Shown here piece by piece: positions 21,995 through 35,168 of a stretch of 64,000 bases of DNA. The notes below the pieces were generated by a model, which saw nothing but the letters and a program-made list of their open reading frames with translations, was not told the origin of the DNA and made no database searches. The stretch lies in contig CM057060.1 of the NCBI GenBank assembly GCA_029945375.1, positions 186,001 to 250,000 of the forward strand. Direction: 5' to 3'. A program made the translations under genes and the position numbers. The DNA is from Agaricus subrufescens (Eukaryota > Basidiomycota > Agaricomycetes > Agaricales > Agaricaceae). Each line of letters begins with the position of its first letter. Position 1 is the stretch's first letter.

Positions 21995-23564
21995 ATGCCC
22001 CCGGTCAACAACTTGCGGCTGGCCGAACACATTCTCCCGGCAGAACTCTGGTCGGAGTGCTGGCGCTTCGTGGATACCAAAGACATCTGGAACGTCCGCT
22101 TAGTGTGTAAAGAATTTGCGAGAACCGGCCAAACTTTCTTGTACCACGACCTTCACTGTTGGTCACCTAACCAAGAAGATGTCGACAACAACAATTGGGA
22201 TATGTGGTGCAAACACTTCCTCTGGTCAGCGACACGCTTCGTTGTTGTATCCACGAGTAAGTTTGTTAACCATGTTGAGGAGTGGAGCTTCAGCGGGATC
22301 GAGCATACTCGCAGTTTGAATGATACCAACGCCAACATTCGAGGTATTGGCGTTCTCGTCGAGGCCTACCAATCCGCTCTCACTATTTTCCTCAATACTC
22401 TGCCGCTTTACCCGAAGCTCACCACTATCACTCTCACTTCCATCCGGGTTGACAGGAGCGTTTTCGAGGCCCTTGATCAGATATCCACGCTTTCGAGCCT
22501 CTCACTGGTTGAAACGAATACCATCATACGACCAATTCCGTCCACCATATCGCCTTGGAACCTCCGAAAATTACGTATCGTGACGAATGCGAGACAAAAT
22601 TACAGCGGTATTGTTGCCAAGCATCTATCCATAGCCTCCCCTTCCACCCTCAACTCCCTCGTGCTCAACTCCTATGAGTTTTCAGAAGCATGCCTACGCC
22701 CCTCGGTGATAGCTGGCATGCCATTCAAGGTGCTGACTTATCTGTCCTTAAATCTTAACCTTCGTACTCTGGAGCTTCTACGGGATGCGCTTCAATTATG
22801 CCCATTGCTGCAGACCCTTGATATCAATGACATCGACTACATCGATACTGAAGACCTTCAATACCCAACCCCTTTCTCGCACTCCAGCTTCCCCCGTATT
22901 CTAAATTACCACGGCCCCGCTCACCTCGCATCGAAAATGCTCGTTACCTGTCATTTCAAAAACCTCTCCATCCACAACGGAAAATCAAAGGAGCACACGT
23001 ATGGTCAATGCGAAATTCAAAGGCTTTTAAGACCTCTCGCTCACAACAACCCCGCTCAACTGAGTCTCAGTGTTGTCTATCCTGATACCCAGTTGTGTGA
23101 TACCCTGTCTAAGATTTTTCCCGACGTCACATCGCTTCATATATGTTACAACGACCCTGAACCTCACTATACGCTCGTAAATACTGCAAATCATTATCAA
23201 AAAGTTTTCCATGAAGGCGGCTCTCACTCTTTTATGTGGCAAATTAGACCACCGAATACAATGATGGTATGTCGTGATAATGAAATGAGCAAGGATTCAT
23301 AGCTTAAAAGATTTAAATGAACCACAGGGACTACTAGATCGTCTCGTCACTCGCGAGACTTCGCTCCCCTTAGGCCTCATCAAGTTACGTTTCACCCAAG
23401 CTGACCCGTATAGTTCTCAACGAGTTACACGGGAAGAACAACAGCAATATCTGGATGCACTTGTTCTCTCTTATGAAGAATTGATATTTTTTCAATTAGG
23501 CGACAATGCCCCTTTAATAAGGCCTGAACGAGGTAGGCCATGGTATGAAGCCGATCAACATTAA
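21995..23564 (+). CDS. F-box protein
   Basis: Two exons, 21995-23266 and 23328-23564, 1,509 nt or 502 aa. The N-terminal F-box (about residues 12-50) reads LPAELWSECWRFVDTKDIWNVRLVCKEFA, which would bind Skp1. After it comes a leucine-rich region with irregular repeats (LTTITLTSIRVD, LSSLSLVETN, LLQTLDINDID), as expected for substrate-binding LRRs. It is probably a substrate adaptor of an SCF ubiquitin ligase; the target is unknown. The intron has a GTATGT donor and CCACAG acceptor. The start is the ATG three bases after an in-frame GTG. Confidence 0.85.
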
Positions 23565-23698
23565 AGTAGATTGCTCGAGCAGCAACGGTCACCAAATAAA
23601 TTGTTAATCAATATTAATGAAATTACAGTACAGATGCGAATATCAGCTGCTATTTGATGGAGGTCAACGTTCAGAAGTACCAAAGAACGAGCACTGCA

Positions 23699-26370
23699 TC
23701 ACACTCGTTGCGCATTATACAACCTGGCATACTCCCCACCAACCGACATCAAGTCATCGTGACGTCCTTGTTCGATAATTTTACCATTCTTCATGCAACT
23801 TTCAAAAAAGTTGTAGTCAGCCCTACGTTGTGTATTCTTGAGTTGAAAAACCTACAAAATTATGTCCGCGTGTTTGGCCAGGTTCGCGAACCGGTGGGTC
23901 ACAAAAATGGCAGTCTTTCCACTGCTCTTTTCGAGAAATCGTTGGAATATGTCACGCTCCACGATCGGATCCAAAGCAGAAGTAGGTTCGTCAACCATGA
24001 GAAGTCTCGTATTACTGTTGAGCAGTTTCATAAATGAACGGGATCTATTAGAGCAGCCTTTTAGAACTTCTCCATACCAAGAGAATAATAGAACCCTCAA
24101 CGTACGCAATAAATCTTTGTTTTTCTCCATGTGACACTGATATCAGTCTTCGTTGGGTATGCTTCTCTAGTTCACGTAATGCGGCAGAACCAACCGGGCC
24201 GTTCCCACAGCCTTGTAAACTCTGTGCAAGGAGATTTGGTGGATTGAGAACGGCGTCGTATCCGACTCGCTCGACTAGTTTTTCCGAACCTCCCAGGCGA
24301 ATAGCTTCGTCCATCTTCTCCTGCATCCTTTCCCCTAAATTTTTCCGATCCGGAACTACCATCAGTAGGTTTTCCTTTAATGAGAGCGGATAGATATCTT
24401 CGGATTGCATGAGAAAATTGATGTGTTTTCGGATGCTGGACAGCTCATAAAACTTGATAGGAGTGCCATCGATGAAGATATCTCCTGTTCGGGGTTCTTG
24501 TAATCTTGCCAAGAGTTTTAACAATGTAGACTTCCCGCTCCCATTCTCACCAACCAGGAGGACAAGAGAATTGGCCGGGATAGTTAATGATATATCCTGT
24601 AGAGCAACATGCCCCCCTGTATCGTGGTACTTGTATGTTACCCCCCTTTCGGTGCATGATCAAATCAATACGAAGAAAAGCATGAACATCACGAACTTTA
24701 ATTGTACTGCCATTCCGCCGGCCCCGCTAGCTGAAGTAATCGCATATGTGGTAGATTTGAAGCGATGACTGGTTCCTTTTTGGTCGATAGAATGATATAG
24801 AGCCTTCGCTTCGGAAAACAAGCCCGACAATGTCCTTGGATCACAACTCCATCGTAGATTGTTGATGCCATACCGAATTGAGCCAGTGGCAGATTGGAAG
24901 AATACTAGCGTTGCTATAGTATAGGGGGAGGAATTCCATTTTAGGAACAAAGCACAAATGAACTGTCCAAGAAGTCAGCTCCATAAAACGATTATCCGAT
25001 CTTCTTAGATCTCATACCGTAGGATGCTCAAGGAAAAGACGTTGCAACGCAGTAAAGTACCAGGAAATGGGTAATAAACAGGCGAGGCTGAGTACATCGC
25101 TTTTTACGATGCCCAATTCTTGCGAATACTTCAAGTATTCTAAGAGCAAGGGTCGAATGAATTCTGCGGTCATCAGCTTGGAACATACCTTCGGAAACGT
25201 AATCGTTTACACCATCTTTCACTAACTGCTCCCGAAAAAGGTCACCAAATGCGATAGAATAAAGGGAATTTAATTTATGATAGGCCATATTGGTCGTCCA
25301 GAACGTATAGCCTAGAAATCAATATATATAAAGCTTAGTTCCAACAAAAATACCACTCACCAGCACCGTGAAGACCGTTCATGGGAGAACAGACAAGAAC
25401 AAGAAAGAATGCAACAGTTATTGTTCCCAGAGAAAACCGATCAAAAGTATCCCGTTGAAGAAGCACATTGATAAGAACCACTAGTTCGAGGGCTAGCGAA
25501 ATGACACTTTGCAGGCGTTCAGCGAGAGCCTTCAATAGACTCCAGCACGGGGCCCCTTCCCCATATGAGCTAGGAGTGGGAAAATAGCGACGAGCGTCGT
25601 TATCTAACGACATGCGACGAACACTTAGTAAATTTAAAGTTTAGCTCCACGTGGTGGCACACCTCGAACGAATTCCATGTCAGTTTTAACACTTGCTACG
25701 GGAAAATCGGTATGAATTCAAAGCGTCAAAAGTGAAGGGAATCTATACCTGTTACAAGCAGAGGAATATAGTGATAGCGCAGGTGACCACATAACAGCAG
25801 TTCCTTCTCATGTCTTCAAAGCACCATAACGTTGAATCGTGAAATTGACTTCCCCTTATATAATATAAACCAACTTACCTCAGGTTTTCAATTATTACCG
25901 ATAAGAGCGCTGATAATAAAAGAGCAAGAATCTCGAACGTGAGTTCGGCTTGTAATATTAACTGAAGACGTTCATTATCTCGGTTACTCGACAGATCCTC
26001 CATCTAGACTCGGTTGAGAAATTACCTCAGTTGAGAGAATTCTGCTAACCTTTTGTATGATACCACGTGAAAGTTGGAGAGACAAAGCTGGGCTCATACC
26101 CAACCAAACTGAAGACACAATATACGCCGAGAAAGTCACAGGCGCAATCCTAAAAACATCCTTGAATAATCGCCAGAGGTGATCACAGATGTCGGGCGAA
26201 GGATAAAAGGACATGAGAGAATGTATCAGGCCATTCAGAGAAAGCGAACGCTTGGGAACTTCATATGCCAGGTCGAATATTCCCCATTTCAAGATCTTGA
26301 CCTGTGGTGTTTCCATGGCTCGGAGGAGTAAGACAGTGGGATAGCTCGTAATGCTTGCCCTTTTATTCAT
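23699..26370 (-). CDS. Half-size ABC transporter
   Basis: One TM domain followed by one nucleotide-binding domain, about 710 aa. Secure exons: 26026-26370, 25879-25961, 25361-25623, 25189-25311, 25018-25139, 24697-24962, 24106-24645, 23856-24044 and 23699-23798. One or two short exons between about 25,680 and 25,813 could not be fixed; the model 25756-25813 plus a 35-nt exon keeps phase but leaves a ~37-nt intron. Walker A is VGENGSGKS, the Q-loop lies in LMQSEDIYPLSLKEN, Walker B is LLMVDEPTSALDP and the H-loop is FVTHRF. The C-signature reads SVSHGEKQR rather than LSGGQ/EKQR, with His in place of the second signature residue Gly. The family belongs to agaricomycete ABC exporters of unknown substrate. 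Confidence 0.8.
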
Positions 26371-26915
26371 CGACAGGCTGTGGCTCAATCACACAGCTAA
26401 TCTGCATTCAAACAGCGATGGTTCGTTGACACTTGTGGGTCCAGATTAATGTTGACGGCCTAATCAGCGCCGAAACATATTTAATATGCCAAATAAAAAA
26501 AGCTGCCTTGCGCATTCGGTTTCTACAAGGACTGGATCAAAGGATTGGGGTGGACTTCATACTGCTACCAATCGCAGCAATGAGAAGGTAAGGTGCCTGG
26601 TCAGACTTGACTTACGATATAGAGATCTGGCCATCACCTTCGGCGAAGACACACAAACTGATGGCCGGGTCTTTGCGGTTCTCCCGAGAACCCGAGCGAC
26701 TAAGTCCATGGCAGGGTAATATCACGAGTTCATTTACAGATTGGCCCAAACAAGTTACGTTTTGAGGGCGCTCGAGATTTACATCACTCACCTTGTGGTC
26801 ACTTCCGAGGAAACGAAGATGCCAACTGACCATGAGGATGCCATGAAACACTGGTTTAGAAATTTCGTGCAAGTTAAAGCGATTGCTTGACCAATGCTTC
26901 TCAAAGCTTACAGTT
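26371..26915. other. Intergenic gap
   Basis: Upstream of the ABC gene and downstream of the BTB gene. Short open frames on both strands (26486-26719 plus, 26612-26872 minus) overlap and show no motif. No gene is supported. Confidence 0.4.
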
Positions 26916-28077
26916 TCATACGATCGACTCTTCCTTCAACCATTTTCCCACCAACTCCCAAACATTTTCTTGCTCTTCTAACCACTCTTCGCACTTCCCC
27001 ACCACGCATGCATCACAAAGGCCACGCGATGACCAATCGATCTCTTTCATCTGTTCCAGCGTTTCGATCGGTTTGTATACGCCATCATTTTCTATGGCAG
27101 GGGAAATGACAAGAGACATCCAGTTATCAGCAAAAACATCCGTGCATGACATATGGGGTGTGGCAGGTGGGGTGAACAGAATCGGGGTAAAGTAGTCGAT
27201 GATTTGCGTCATCAGCCTCTTGCAGAGCTGTATGTCTTCTCCAGGCATCCGATGATCCCTTTCAAGGGCATTTGCTGATGTATCCGTTAGTCCGGCCCGC
27301 CCAATTACGAAGATTACATACTAATTTTGGACGATGTAGCTGACTGAGAAGTCAAGATTTGTGATGAGCCTGACATTTGTGCGCCAAGTAAGTGGGCGTC
27401 TTCATCATCAAGATTAGATGAGACCATAATTTGATATAATACCACTTTGAGGACCTGACATATTTAACCCCTTTAGCACAGCAAACATATGGATACACGC
27501 ACTGATTCAATATGAAGCGATCTCGCAGTCAATAAGGCCTCGTGTAGGTGCTCTGGAGTAGATATCGACAACTTCCTCGAGGAGAACATTGTAGAAAAAT
27601 ACTCTTGAGCCTTTGCGTGCATGACTGGAAAATGGAGCTGTGAGGGGCTGGACGAACGTAGAATCGCAACTACGCGCTCAAATGGGGAGTCATCAGTCAA
27701 AGGGCTAGCGCATACAATGTATAAGTAATGTATCTGAAGCGTGTCTTCCTGGCCCATAGATTGTCCACTTACAAATCGTGATATATATGTTCCAGAAGGG
27801 CTTCAACGTCTGTACCCTTAGCGGGTCGTTCCTTCCCGAGCACCACGTAGACCACAGGAATATTTCTCTCGACGATTACCGGGACTTCTTCACAACAAGA
27901 CGTGTTCTCTAGTGATGCGATGAACGGAGAATGACGTTTGAGGAGCGGCAAATGAACCCTGAACAGGACGTCTTGGACATGGAGGACGAGCGAGGCATCA
28001 TTGAACCAATATATCGAATGCTTCCGTAGTGCTCTATTTGACTCCGTAGGTATGGGATCGAGAGGCTCCTTGTCCAT
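26916..28077 (-). CDS. BTB/POZ domain protein
   Basis: Exons: 27773-28077, 27503-27704, 27322-27454 and 26916-27274; 999 nt, 332 aa. The N-terminal region (about residues 20-115) has the BTB layout: SIYWFNDASLVLHVQDVLFRVHLPLLKRHSPFI, then a PVVYVV strand and EALLEHIYHD. The middle has FERVVAILRSSSPSQLHFP with an alpha-helical follow-on as in the large agaricomycete BTB family. The C-terminus carries PPATPHMSCTDVFADNW and a cysteine pair in GLCDACVVGKCEEW. Such proteins usually form dimers and may act as Cul3 adaptors, but this member's role is unknown. The branch point GGACTAACGG in intron 3 is near perfect. Confidence 0.85.
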
Positions 28078-28178
28078 TCTGAAAGGTGTTTACAGCCATG
28101 TAATGATTGCGCAAAGATTAAAATCGGCTTGATAAGATAAATTACATAATGGTAAACAGGTGTACATTATCATCCTGC

Positions 28179-29696
28179 TTAGCTGTTGTATAGATTGTAT
28201 CCGTTGGAAAATTGGCCACGCCGCGGCCCATGATAATCTAGTGACGGACATGGTACTAAGAAAGATTTCATTGAAGGAAAATGAACTATCTTACAGGTCG
28301 ACGTGTCACGTTGAGTATTGAGTTCGGGGACTGCACCAGCCAAGTTAATAAAACCGCCTCCTCTTTGGGTAGCAGAGCCCGCGGATTTTGGGGTCGCAGT
28401 CACTCCCCAGCTGGAACGGCACCAGACACAGGTTATTTCCTTGCCGGTCTGGCGAGCGCTCTTCTGGTCTGTTTTGGATTGAGTACGTCATACAAGAGAG
28501 GGAAACCAGCCACGCACATTGCTCGAAGCATTCTTTGTGTAATGCATTGCCACATTCCTCACAAAACGTGAGGGCCGCTTCAGCAACTCCATGCATCGTG
28601 TCATAGCAAATAGGACAATCGTCCTCTTCACCTGGGATTCGCCTTTTGCTGCTTTGGGCTGCGATAGAGGATTCAGCTTGTTGACCAGTGGCGCGACGAT
28701 ATGCTTCCAATACACGAGGATGCGTAACCGAGTTAGGGGCTTCAGGAGCCTGAGCAAACACTGTTTCGAGTTCACTCGTCAACAACGCCCTGTAAACATT
28801 AATTTTTCTTTGTAGCTAGCCAAGACGTTGGAAACCCACTTTTGGTACCAGATATGCGAGGTGATTGGCACAAGGAGCACTTTCAGGAAAATGAACATCT
28901 GCGATCGAGTAAAATCCCTGAAACAGACAAGAATGTCGAGCGTACGTACAATATGTTTGCAGTGATTACCCCTTACTGCATTGTCGGGGCCTGCTCATTT
29001 CTGTTAGTGAAACGAGGACACATAAATAAGGCTACACACAAGAGCACTTGGGTTTATGGTCAACAGTCACAGTATACACCTGATGGAGTTAATTTTTTTT
29101 ACAAGAGCGGTCATAAGATAGCTAAAAATGGCTTACATTCGCGGTCGAGCCAAGAACTTTGAATTCCTCTTTAAGCTCCTTCCCTTCCCGTTGTCTTTCG
29201 ATCATAAAGAATCTTTACACGAGGCAATGGTGAGTTGAAAGTATGATGGTGATGGACGACTTCAATACCTCTGGGTCCGGACTCGTTCGGCTCTTTCAAG
29301 GACATTCTGGGGACAGTGGGACCTAAATTGAGCGAGACGTTTTTCCTCCTTGGGAGTTTTCGTAGTTCTAGCCTTCTTCTTTGGAGGCTCAGCATTCGTA
29401 TCCTCAGTGTCGTCTGGAATTCCGCTAGTGCCCTCTAAGATAGGAACGACAGCTTTACCCTTCCCATTTCCGGCGGAGCGAACTACAGTCTGCCGAGGGG
29501 CCCTTTGTTTCTTAGGTCCCGGTGTTGTTGGTGTACTTGTGAAACGTTCAGTTGCCTTGCGAGTGCGCTTCGGTCGCCCTGTCTTTCCTTGACTTTGATT
29601 CACTGATGCCAGTTCGGCTTCTGAGACCGTTGTTACGACTTGAACGGAAGTGCCTTCCGCTTGTGTTTCGGATTCAGTGCGTTTCTTCCGAGGCAT
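28179..29696 (-). CDS. SWIM-type and RING zinc-finger protein (probable E3 ligase)
   Basis: Exons: 29269-29696, 29137-29212, 29040-29079, 28950-28990, 28840-28898, 28518-28789, 28295-28468 and 28179-28237; 1,149 nt, 382 aa. The N-terminal ~110 residues are basic and disordered (MPRKKR, GRPKRTRKATERF, PPKKKARTTK), likely nuclear-localising. A SWIM finger (about residues 178-195) follows: KCSCPDNAVRGNHCKH, the CxC...CxH pattern. A RING finger starts near residue 273: CPICYD, CEECGNALHKEC, CVWC. The end is YYHGPRRGQFSNGY. SWIM plus RING proteins of this plan are E3 ubiquitin ligases in animals (ZSWIM2 type); activity here is inferred. Confidence 0.85.
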
Positions 29697-31302
29697 ACCA
29701 CGTCAAATTACGATAAATTTGAAGGCTAATGCTTGTTGAGCGAGGAATGGTTTTGGAATGGTTTTTGACACCTGTTAGTGACTGTTTGAGTCTTCCGAAC
29801 TCGGGAGGTCACGTGATCAGCTGCACATTTTAGTCAGGAATCAGGATCCATTTGTCAAGACGACGACTCCCTGCATCTGTTGGCAGGAAATTGGAACGAC
29901 GGAGATTGACTTGTCATATCTTCAAAGAAACTCCGCCGAACGGGTTCTCATGTCGCGCGAGCGAAAACTTCCTGTCAGACGGCAATGTTGCTCCGTGCCC
30001 GTTGCATTCAACGCTCAGGATTACTGCTGTAACTATTGGCCCCAAATGGTCAAGGTAAAAACTTCTTTTAGAGTTTAGATCTGCGCCAAGTCTCATAGCT
30101 AACAGTCCGATTGAGGTATTGACAAAGGATCTCTTATGATGGAAACGAATTCTATCAGAAAATGCCTTCCAGTGGCATCTCTGGAATAATCAGAAAATAC
30201 GCTTTGTTGTGCTTCGGTGATCTGAGGCGAGTAGATAGATTATACAGCAAATACCTCGTTTCTCACCCTCAGGATATTTCTTGATCTTATAAGCCTAGGC
30301 CTCTGAATCACCCTCGACTTACCCGTGAATGAATTAGTCCCTGAACCTGACTCCCATCCGAAGTATAATGCGCTCCAACTCCGTCAAAGGTACCCCAGCA
30401 TGTTCCCTTTTTTCTGTTTTTTCTAGACAATATCCCGAGCGACTTGACCTTGTATAGAGCCCGAACAACAATAAGGCAGAAAAATGATGAAGGTTATCAA
30501 TAACGTAAAGTAACATTGAATGTTCGACAGTGGCCGAGTCGACCGAACTTATTCCTTTATAGGAGAGTGCGCGGGGGTCGCATTGGAGTGGGTAATGATC
30601 TTAGTCGTCACGCCCAAAAATCTGATTACGATCGAGAAGGTGCTGAGAATCTAAGCCTTCTCTGAGCAGCTCACAGACAGATACTTCCAGGGACAGAAAT
30701 AATTTTAGACCCTGGAGTGGGGAGGAGAAGAGGCACAAACATCATTTCGGCTCCGCTTTCTCGAAAATGTCATTGATTGGCGAATGAAGGGGAGGAACCT
30801 GTGAGCGACAGATTGGGAATGGATCTCCTCCAAAGATAGAACCCGAGCATCCCCTTCACCGCCAATGAAGCCCACTAAACCCGAACGAGGGGTAGTTCTA
30901 TTGTCATGGCAGACGTTAGGAAGGCCACGAGTACTGTCAAAGAAAATTCAGGTAAGCTTTGCGCGTATTGCTGGATGCCGGTGGTAAACTGTTTTTTTTC
31001 ACCGCGAAAGCATCTGACGAAATCAAGGCATGGAGCAAACGGAAGTTTGAAAATTTGCCATAATCAATTTACTGGCTCCTGATCGATGGTCTGGGCTCAA
31101 GACAGTACAGAGTATTGCCAAATTTCGATTCAGAACTTACTTGCTGGTTCTGACGGTCCGAGTTCTAAATCCATGGAGGAATTTGGGGGGAGCCCCAAGT
31201 ACCTATGAATTACTAGACCGGCAGGGGCTACCGAACTTCTTTTCTGTGCTCATCGAAGTGGTGATAGACCTCTAGTTCTTGCGGCCCACGCACACTTTCA
31301 CT
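29697..31302. other. Gene-poor intergenic region
   Basis: No coding region is supported. Small frames such as 29852-30058 (plus) and 30334-30516 (minus) are short, without motifs or splice signals. No repeat stands out. Confidence 0.4.
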
Positions 31303-31827
31303 CTATACGATCATACCAAAGTTAGATGCCACGCAGCCATTACAGACACTCTGGAAACAGCAAAAGGGTATGATATGGGAAACTTTGCATGTCTCTTTTG
31401 AGGACAACAGAGTTGACCCATAAATATTACTTATTACTATTAACCTAGCGTGACCCGGATCTCTGCCTGTAACCCTGACCTGTAAATATTTCACGGGCAG
31501 AGAACCAGTCGGAAAAGGTTCCATCAGTCGGCAGAGCTTCAAATTTCCCCGGATAGGTATTTGTTCTTTGGCGGCCCGAAGTCCACCGGCGATATCTGTC
31601 ACGCAACTCTCCAATCTTACTTTTCGTAGCGGTGAAGAAGCATCTTCAGGGTAGCCATACATGAAAACATACGAAAAACATACTTGTTTGGTATATCCTT
31701 CTTCATCAATAATTTTCATACTAAGCTCCAATCCAGAGTCATCTCTCTCGATCTTGACTCCAACTACGTCCTCGGCCCTGGACCTAATCATGGTCAACAA
31801 ATTTATAAAATCTCGTGATGCAAACAC
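31303..31827 (-). CDS. Hypothetical protein fragment or terminal exon
   Basis: A 174-codon frame with coding character (SRAEDVVGVKIERDDSGLEL, YVFMYGYPEDASSPLRKVRL, RLMEPFPTGSLPVKYLQVRV), as in an internal or last exon of an unknown agaricomycete protein. It lacks an ATG at its start. A second open segment at 32315-32503 beginning with ATG (LGPGTTYRAYKLRETSDRWS) may be its first exon. The ~500 bp between them are full of stops and I could not join them, so the gene is either multi-exonic with unclear introns or decayed. I do not recognise the family. Confidence 0.35.
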   Translation of the reverse strand: MFASRDFINLLTMIRSRAEDVVGVKIERDDSGLELSMKIIDEEGYTKQVCFSYVFMYGYPEDASSPLRKVRLESCVTDIAGGLRAAKEQIPIRGNLKLCRLMEPFPTGSLPVKYLQVRVTGRDPGHARLIVISNIYGSTLLSSKETCKVSHIIPFCCFQSVCNGCVASNFGMIV

Positions 31828-34800
31828 AGCAAGGAATCAATCTCGGCCAAACTGCTGGCAGCGGCAGGAACGGCGAACCATTTTTAGCCCAGACGGCTCT
31901 GAGGTTCTTAGCACTCCCAATACAGTCTGGGTAACCTGCAGTTCCTTGTTATGACCATTAGTGTGTCCTACCTTTTCATTTGTTGCAGGGTGCTGGTGTC
32001 ACGCCTAGTTCATCCAAGTGTTTCTGGTCCTTGTTCCTTATAAATCATTTAGCTTTTGCCATCAGAAACTCATAACATAGAAAATTTCTAAATTCTGCCA
32101 AGAAAATTGTCTCCAGGAAATCGCATAACATGACTCTCACTAAATTCAGTGTCCAATCGCTCAATATTCAGTTATCTCTCATGCTCCCTGAACCGCAGTA
32201 CAGAATAGTTAATATGGGAATTTTTCTCTATCTAAATCCATTCTCGTCACACAGAAGTCTAACTGTTATCAAGTGTTTAGCCGCCACCGAGGGTTAAAGC
32301 ATCCGTTATGAAACCTAAAAGGAACTTAAACTGAATGGAGCCCATTCGATGTCAAGTCTAGGTCTGGTCATGGGATGATATCTAAACTTCTGAGTGCTCC
32401 AACGGTCCGACGTCTCTCGGAGTTTATACGCTCTGTATGTCGTCCCAGGGCCCAAAGAAAGAGAGAGGCTGCTGCCAGAGGTTAAGGTTCCCAATGGAAG
32501 CATTTTCACAGCTGAGCCGTATCATTCAAGATAATCAAGGAAGGACACTTCTCGGTGCGCACTATTGACGACATGACGACATCAATCACAGGTGCTTCTA
32601 TCTTTGTTTTAAATACAAGGAACCAGCTCTAACTCGTCAAAGCAGGCCTCCTCCGAGTACCAGGAATCTTTCAGATACGACGATACGCTAGTTTATTTCG
32701 GTAACAATCAAATGCGAAGTTATGTCTCCTGGAATGTATTACGCGAGAACAGCTGACCTTCGCGGTGGCCCCTTAGATATTCGAAATTCGGTCCTAGATC
32801 CGCTTATTTCGTGAATTGGCCAACTTCAGCGGTTGAGTTCGAGTAATGCAATTGGAATTCATAAGATTACCTCAAACTCCTCCACTGGCGTCTATCACTA
32901 TCTGATGCCACCAATCCGGCGGTTTCTCGCCAGGTAGGGGCAATATAAACGGAATCTACCACACTGTGTTCTGAGGATAGAATCATTTAATTTGAAGTAA
33001 AATAGCCACGGCTCTTCTCGTATCCTTAGTCGTATGGCGGTCATGCCGACTCGCCATGAGGCTCGCTGTTATCTTTAGTAGAATAAGTAAGCTCTTGTTA
33101 TATTTAGAGTTTCTTTGTTTATTGTTACATCCATTTCTCGAGGTCGTCAAGCATTTCACGCTAGCCTTGTCCCTTCATTGAAAATACGCTAACTTGATAA
33201 AGAGCTCATTCCTCAAATATCAGACATTTTTCCACCGATTGAATGGCGAAAATCCCCTTCTCGATGTCCGGCAACGCCGAGTGAAGGCTAGTAACCTTCT
33301 GATTTCGTATCCCGTGAACATAAAATCGTGCGGTCCTTCCTATTATCATATTCTCGACCTCGTGCACTCATTTGAACATATGAACATATTGACACAAGGA
33401 ATCGGGCGAATTCTCGCACCCACCGCCGTTGACCTCATGTATACCATCCATTATTGGCTTCCCGAGCCCCAAATTCCGCCAAAACCGGTCAGGAGCGTAC
33501 ATCATCTTCCATGTTCTTGGTTTGAATAGTATTTACGTTAAATACCGGCAAGAAACATATATCAAAAGAGTTTATGCTCGAGGGTCATCAGACCAATAAC
33601 CAACAGTCTCTCAACGACTGGACTGCGCTTCTCAGATCACTCAGTTGTCAAAATGCTCCACGAGAGCATGATTCGTTCACAAGAATATCTATTTCAGTCT
33701 AACATACATCCGACATCTCTGTCAATAAGCTATGTAAATAAAATCACAAGGGCTGATTTATCACAAGTCTCACCACGATTTGTCGGCTCTTGACGTTCTC
33801 TCCCGTAGTCTATTTCCCCACTTTGCTGGCAGCACTTCAGGCCAAGGTACATTCCGAGTCCCCATTAGGGTTGACCGACGTCATATACCAGTTCTAAAGC
33901 CTCTCACAAGTCCACCGAATCGGTGGCATCACCGGAGAAGGAATCACTTTGATGATTCATGATAGGTGGCTGGGCGGAAAATTTGGATTTCGTACCATGT
34001 GCGGTCCTGCTTCAATATCATATAAGGCAGTGTATGCCGAATGTATGTGAACATTACACTATCGTCTTTACTAGTCGACCGATTTAGTTATCAATCCTGC
34101 CAGTTTCTTCCACATTATGAGCACATTTGGCAAGATAGGGTAGGTGATACAATTTTACACATGGTTAGATATGATGAGCCTGAGTAGCATGAGAAACGAT
34201 CCCCACTTGCGCCAAGAGGGAGCATAAGGAAGAGATTATTGCGTATAGCTATTATTTTCGAATAATATATTCTACAGGTTACACACAGTATACTAAAGTC
34301 CATTGAACCCCTAATTAATAATTCGTTTTGTTCACGACACAGTTGTAAAGGGAGTACAACGTCAATTTCATTCTTTATCTGGACTACATTGCTGCAGTCC
34401 ACCAGCTCACAGGTCTAAAGCGAGAATACAAAAATAGAAGAAGTACAGAACATACCACTCCCAAATTAGCCATTTCGGAGTAACAGCTGCGGAAGGGTGG
34501 CGGAAACGAGCGTGTTATGTTATTGATAATACTATCAGTACTCAAGCCAGCTTTCACGATATCCAATTGTTGTTGTTGAGTATGGGTATTTCGGGAGAGG
34601 TGAGGATTATATCGTTAGGAGGGGTGCTCGGCACTTGATAAGATGAATTCGAAGGTAATGATCGACATAGAGGTCGGCGGATGGAGTATTGTTAGGGGAA
34701 TGGCCACAGCGGAGGATTATCCGGATTCCCAACGAAGGATGATAGGTGCAACCACGGCAGAGTCGGAGAGATGAAGCAGGGATATAAGCGGCGAATAAGG

Positions 34801-35168
34801 TGTCGTGCGGTATATTTGATAGAATAAGGGTAATCGATGAGAGGATTGGCCAGGTAGATGCAGAAGGCGCACAGTAGTTGCAGGTGAGGGTCGAGTGAAT
34901 GGGGAGGGCCACCGGATTCAACCATGTGGATTGCGAATGATATGAAAGCATGACGATCAGCGCGGAGGGTGGGAGAGACATAAATCAGGAAGGGCAGTGC
35001 AATAGCAATAAATAGTCCGATGGAAAGCAACGAAAAAAGGGAATACACGGGAAATTTTTTTCGTTTCGCAAGAGGAAGATGGGTGTGGTTTCAGTTTTAA
35101 AAGAAATGAATCATTCAAGACAAGAAGCCGAAGACAGGAGCGGATTTGACATTGAGACGCTGAGTTGA
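31828..35168. other. Gene-poor region with unresolved open segments
   Basis: Mostly without supportable genes. Open segments of note are 32315-32503 (minus, see the hypothetical protein), 34384-34566 (minus; ends at a good GTATGT donor) and 34692-35048 (minus; begins with a hydrophobic segment like a membrane anchor but has no ATG). The last two may be exons of one small gene or the 3' flank of the bHLH gene. Confidence 0.3.

Noticed and set aside
22116..22583. Alternative frames inside the F-box gene
   Set aside because: They overlap the leucine-rich coding frame and are its shadows.
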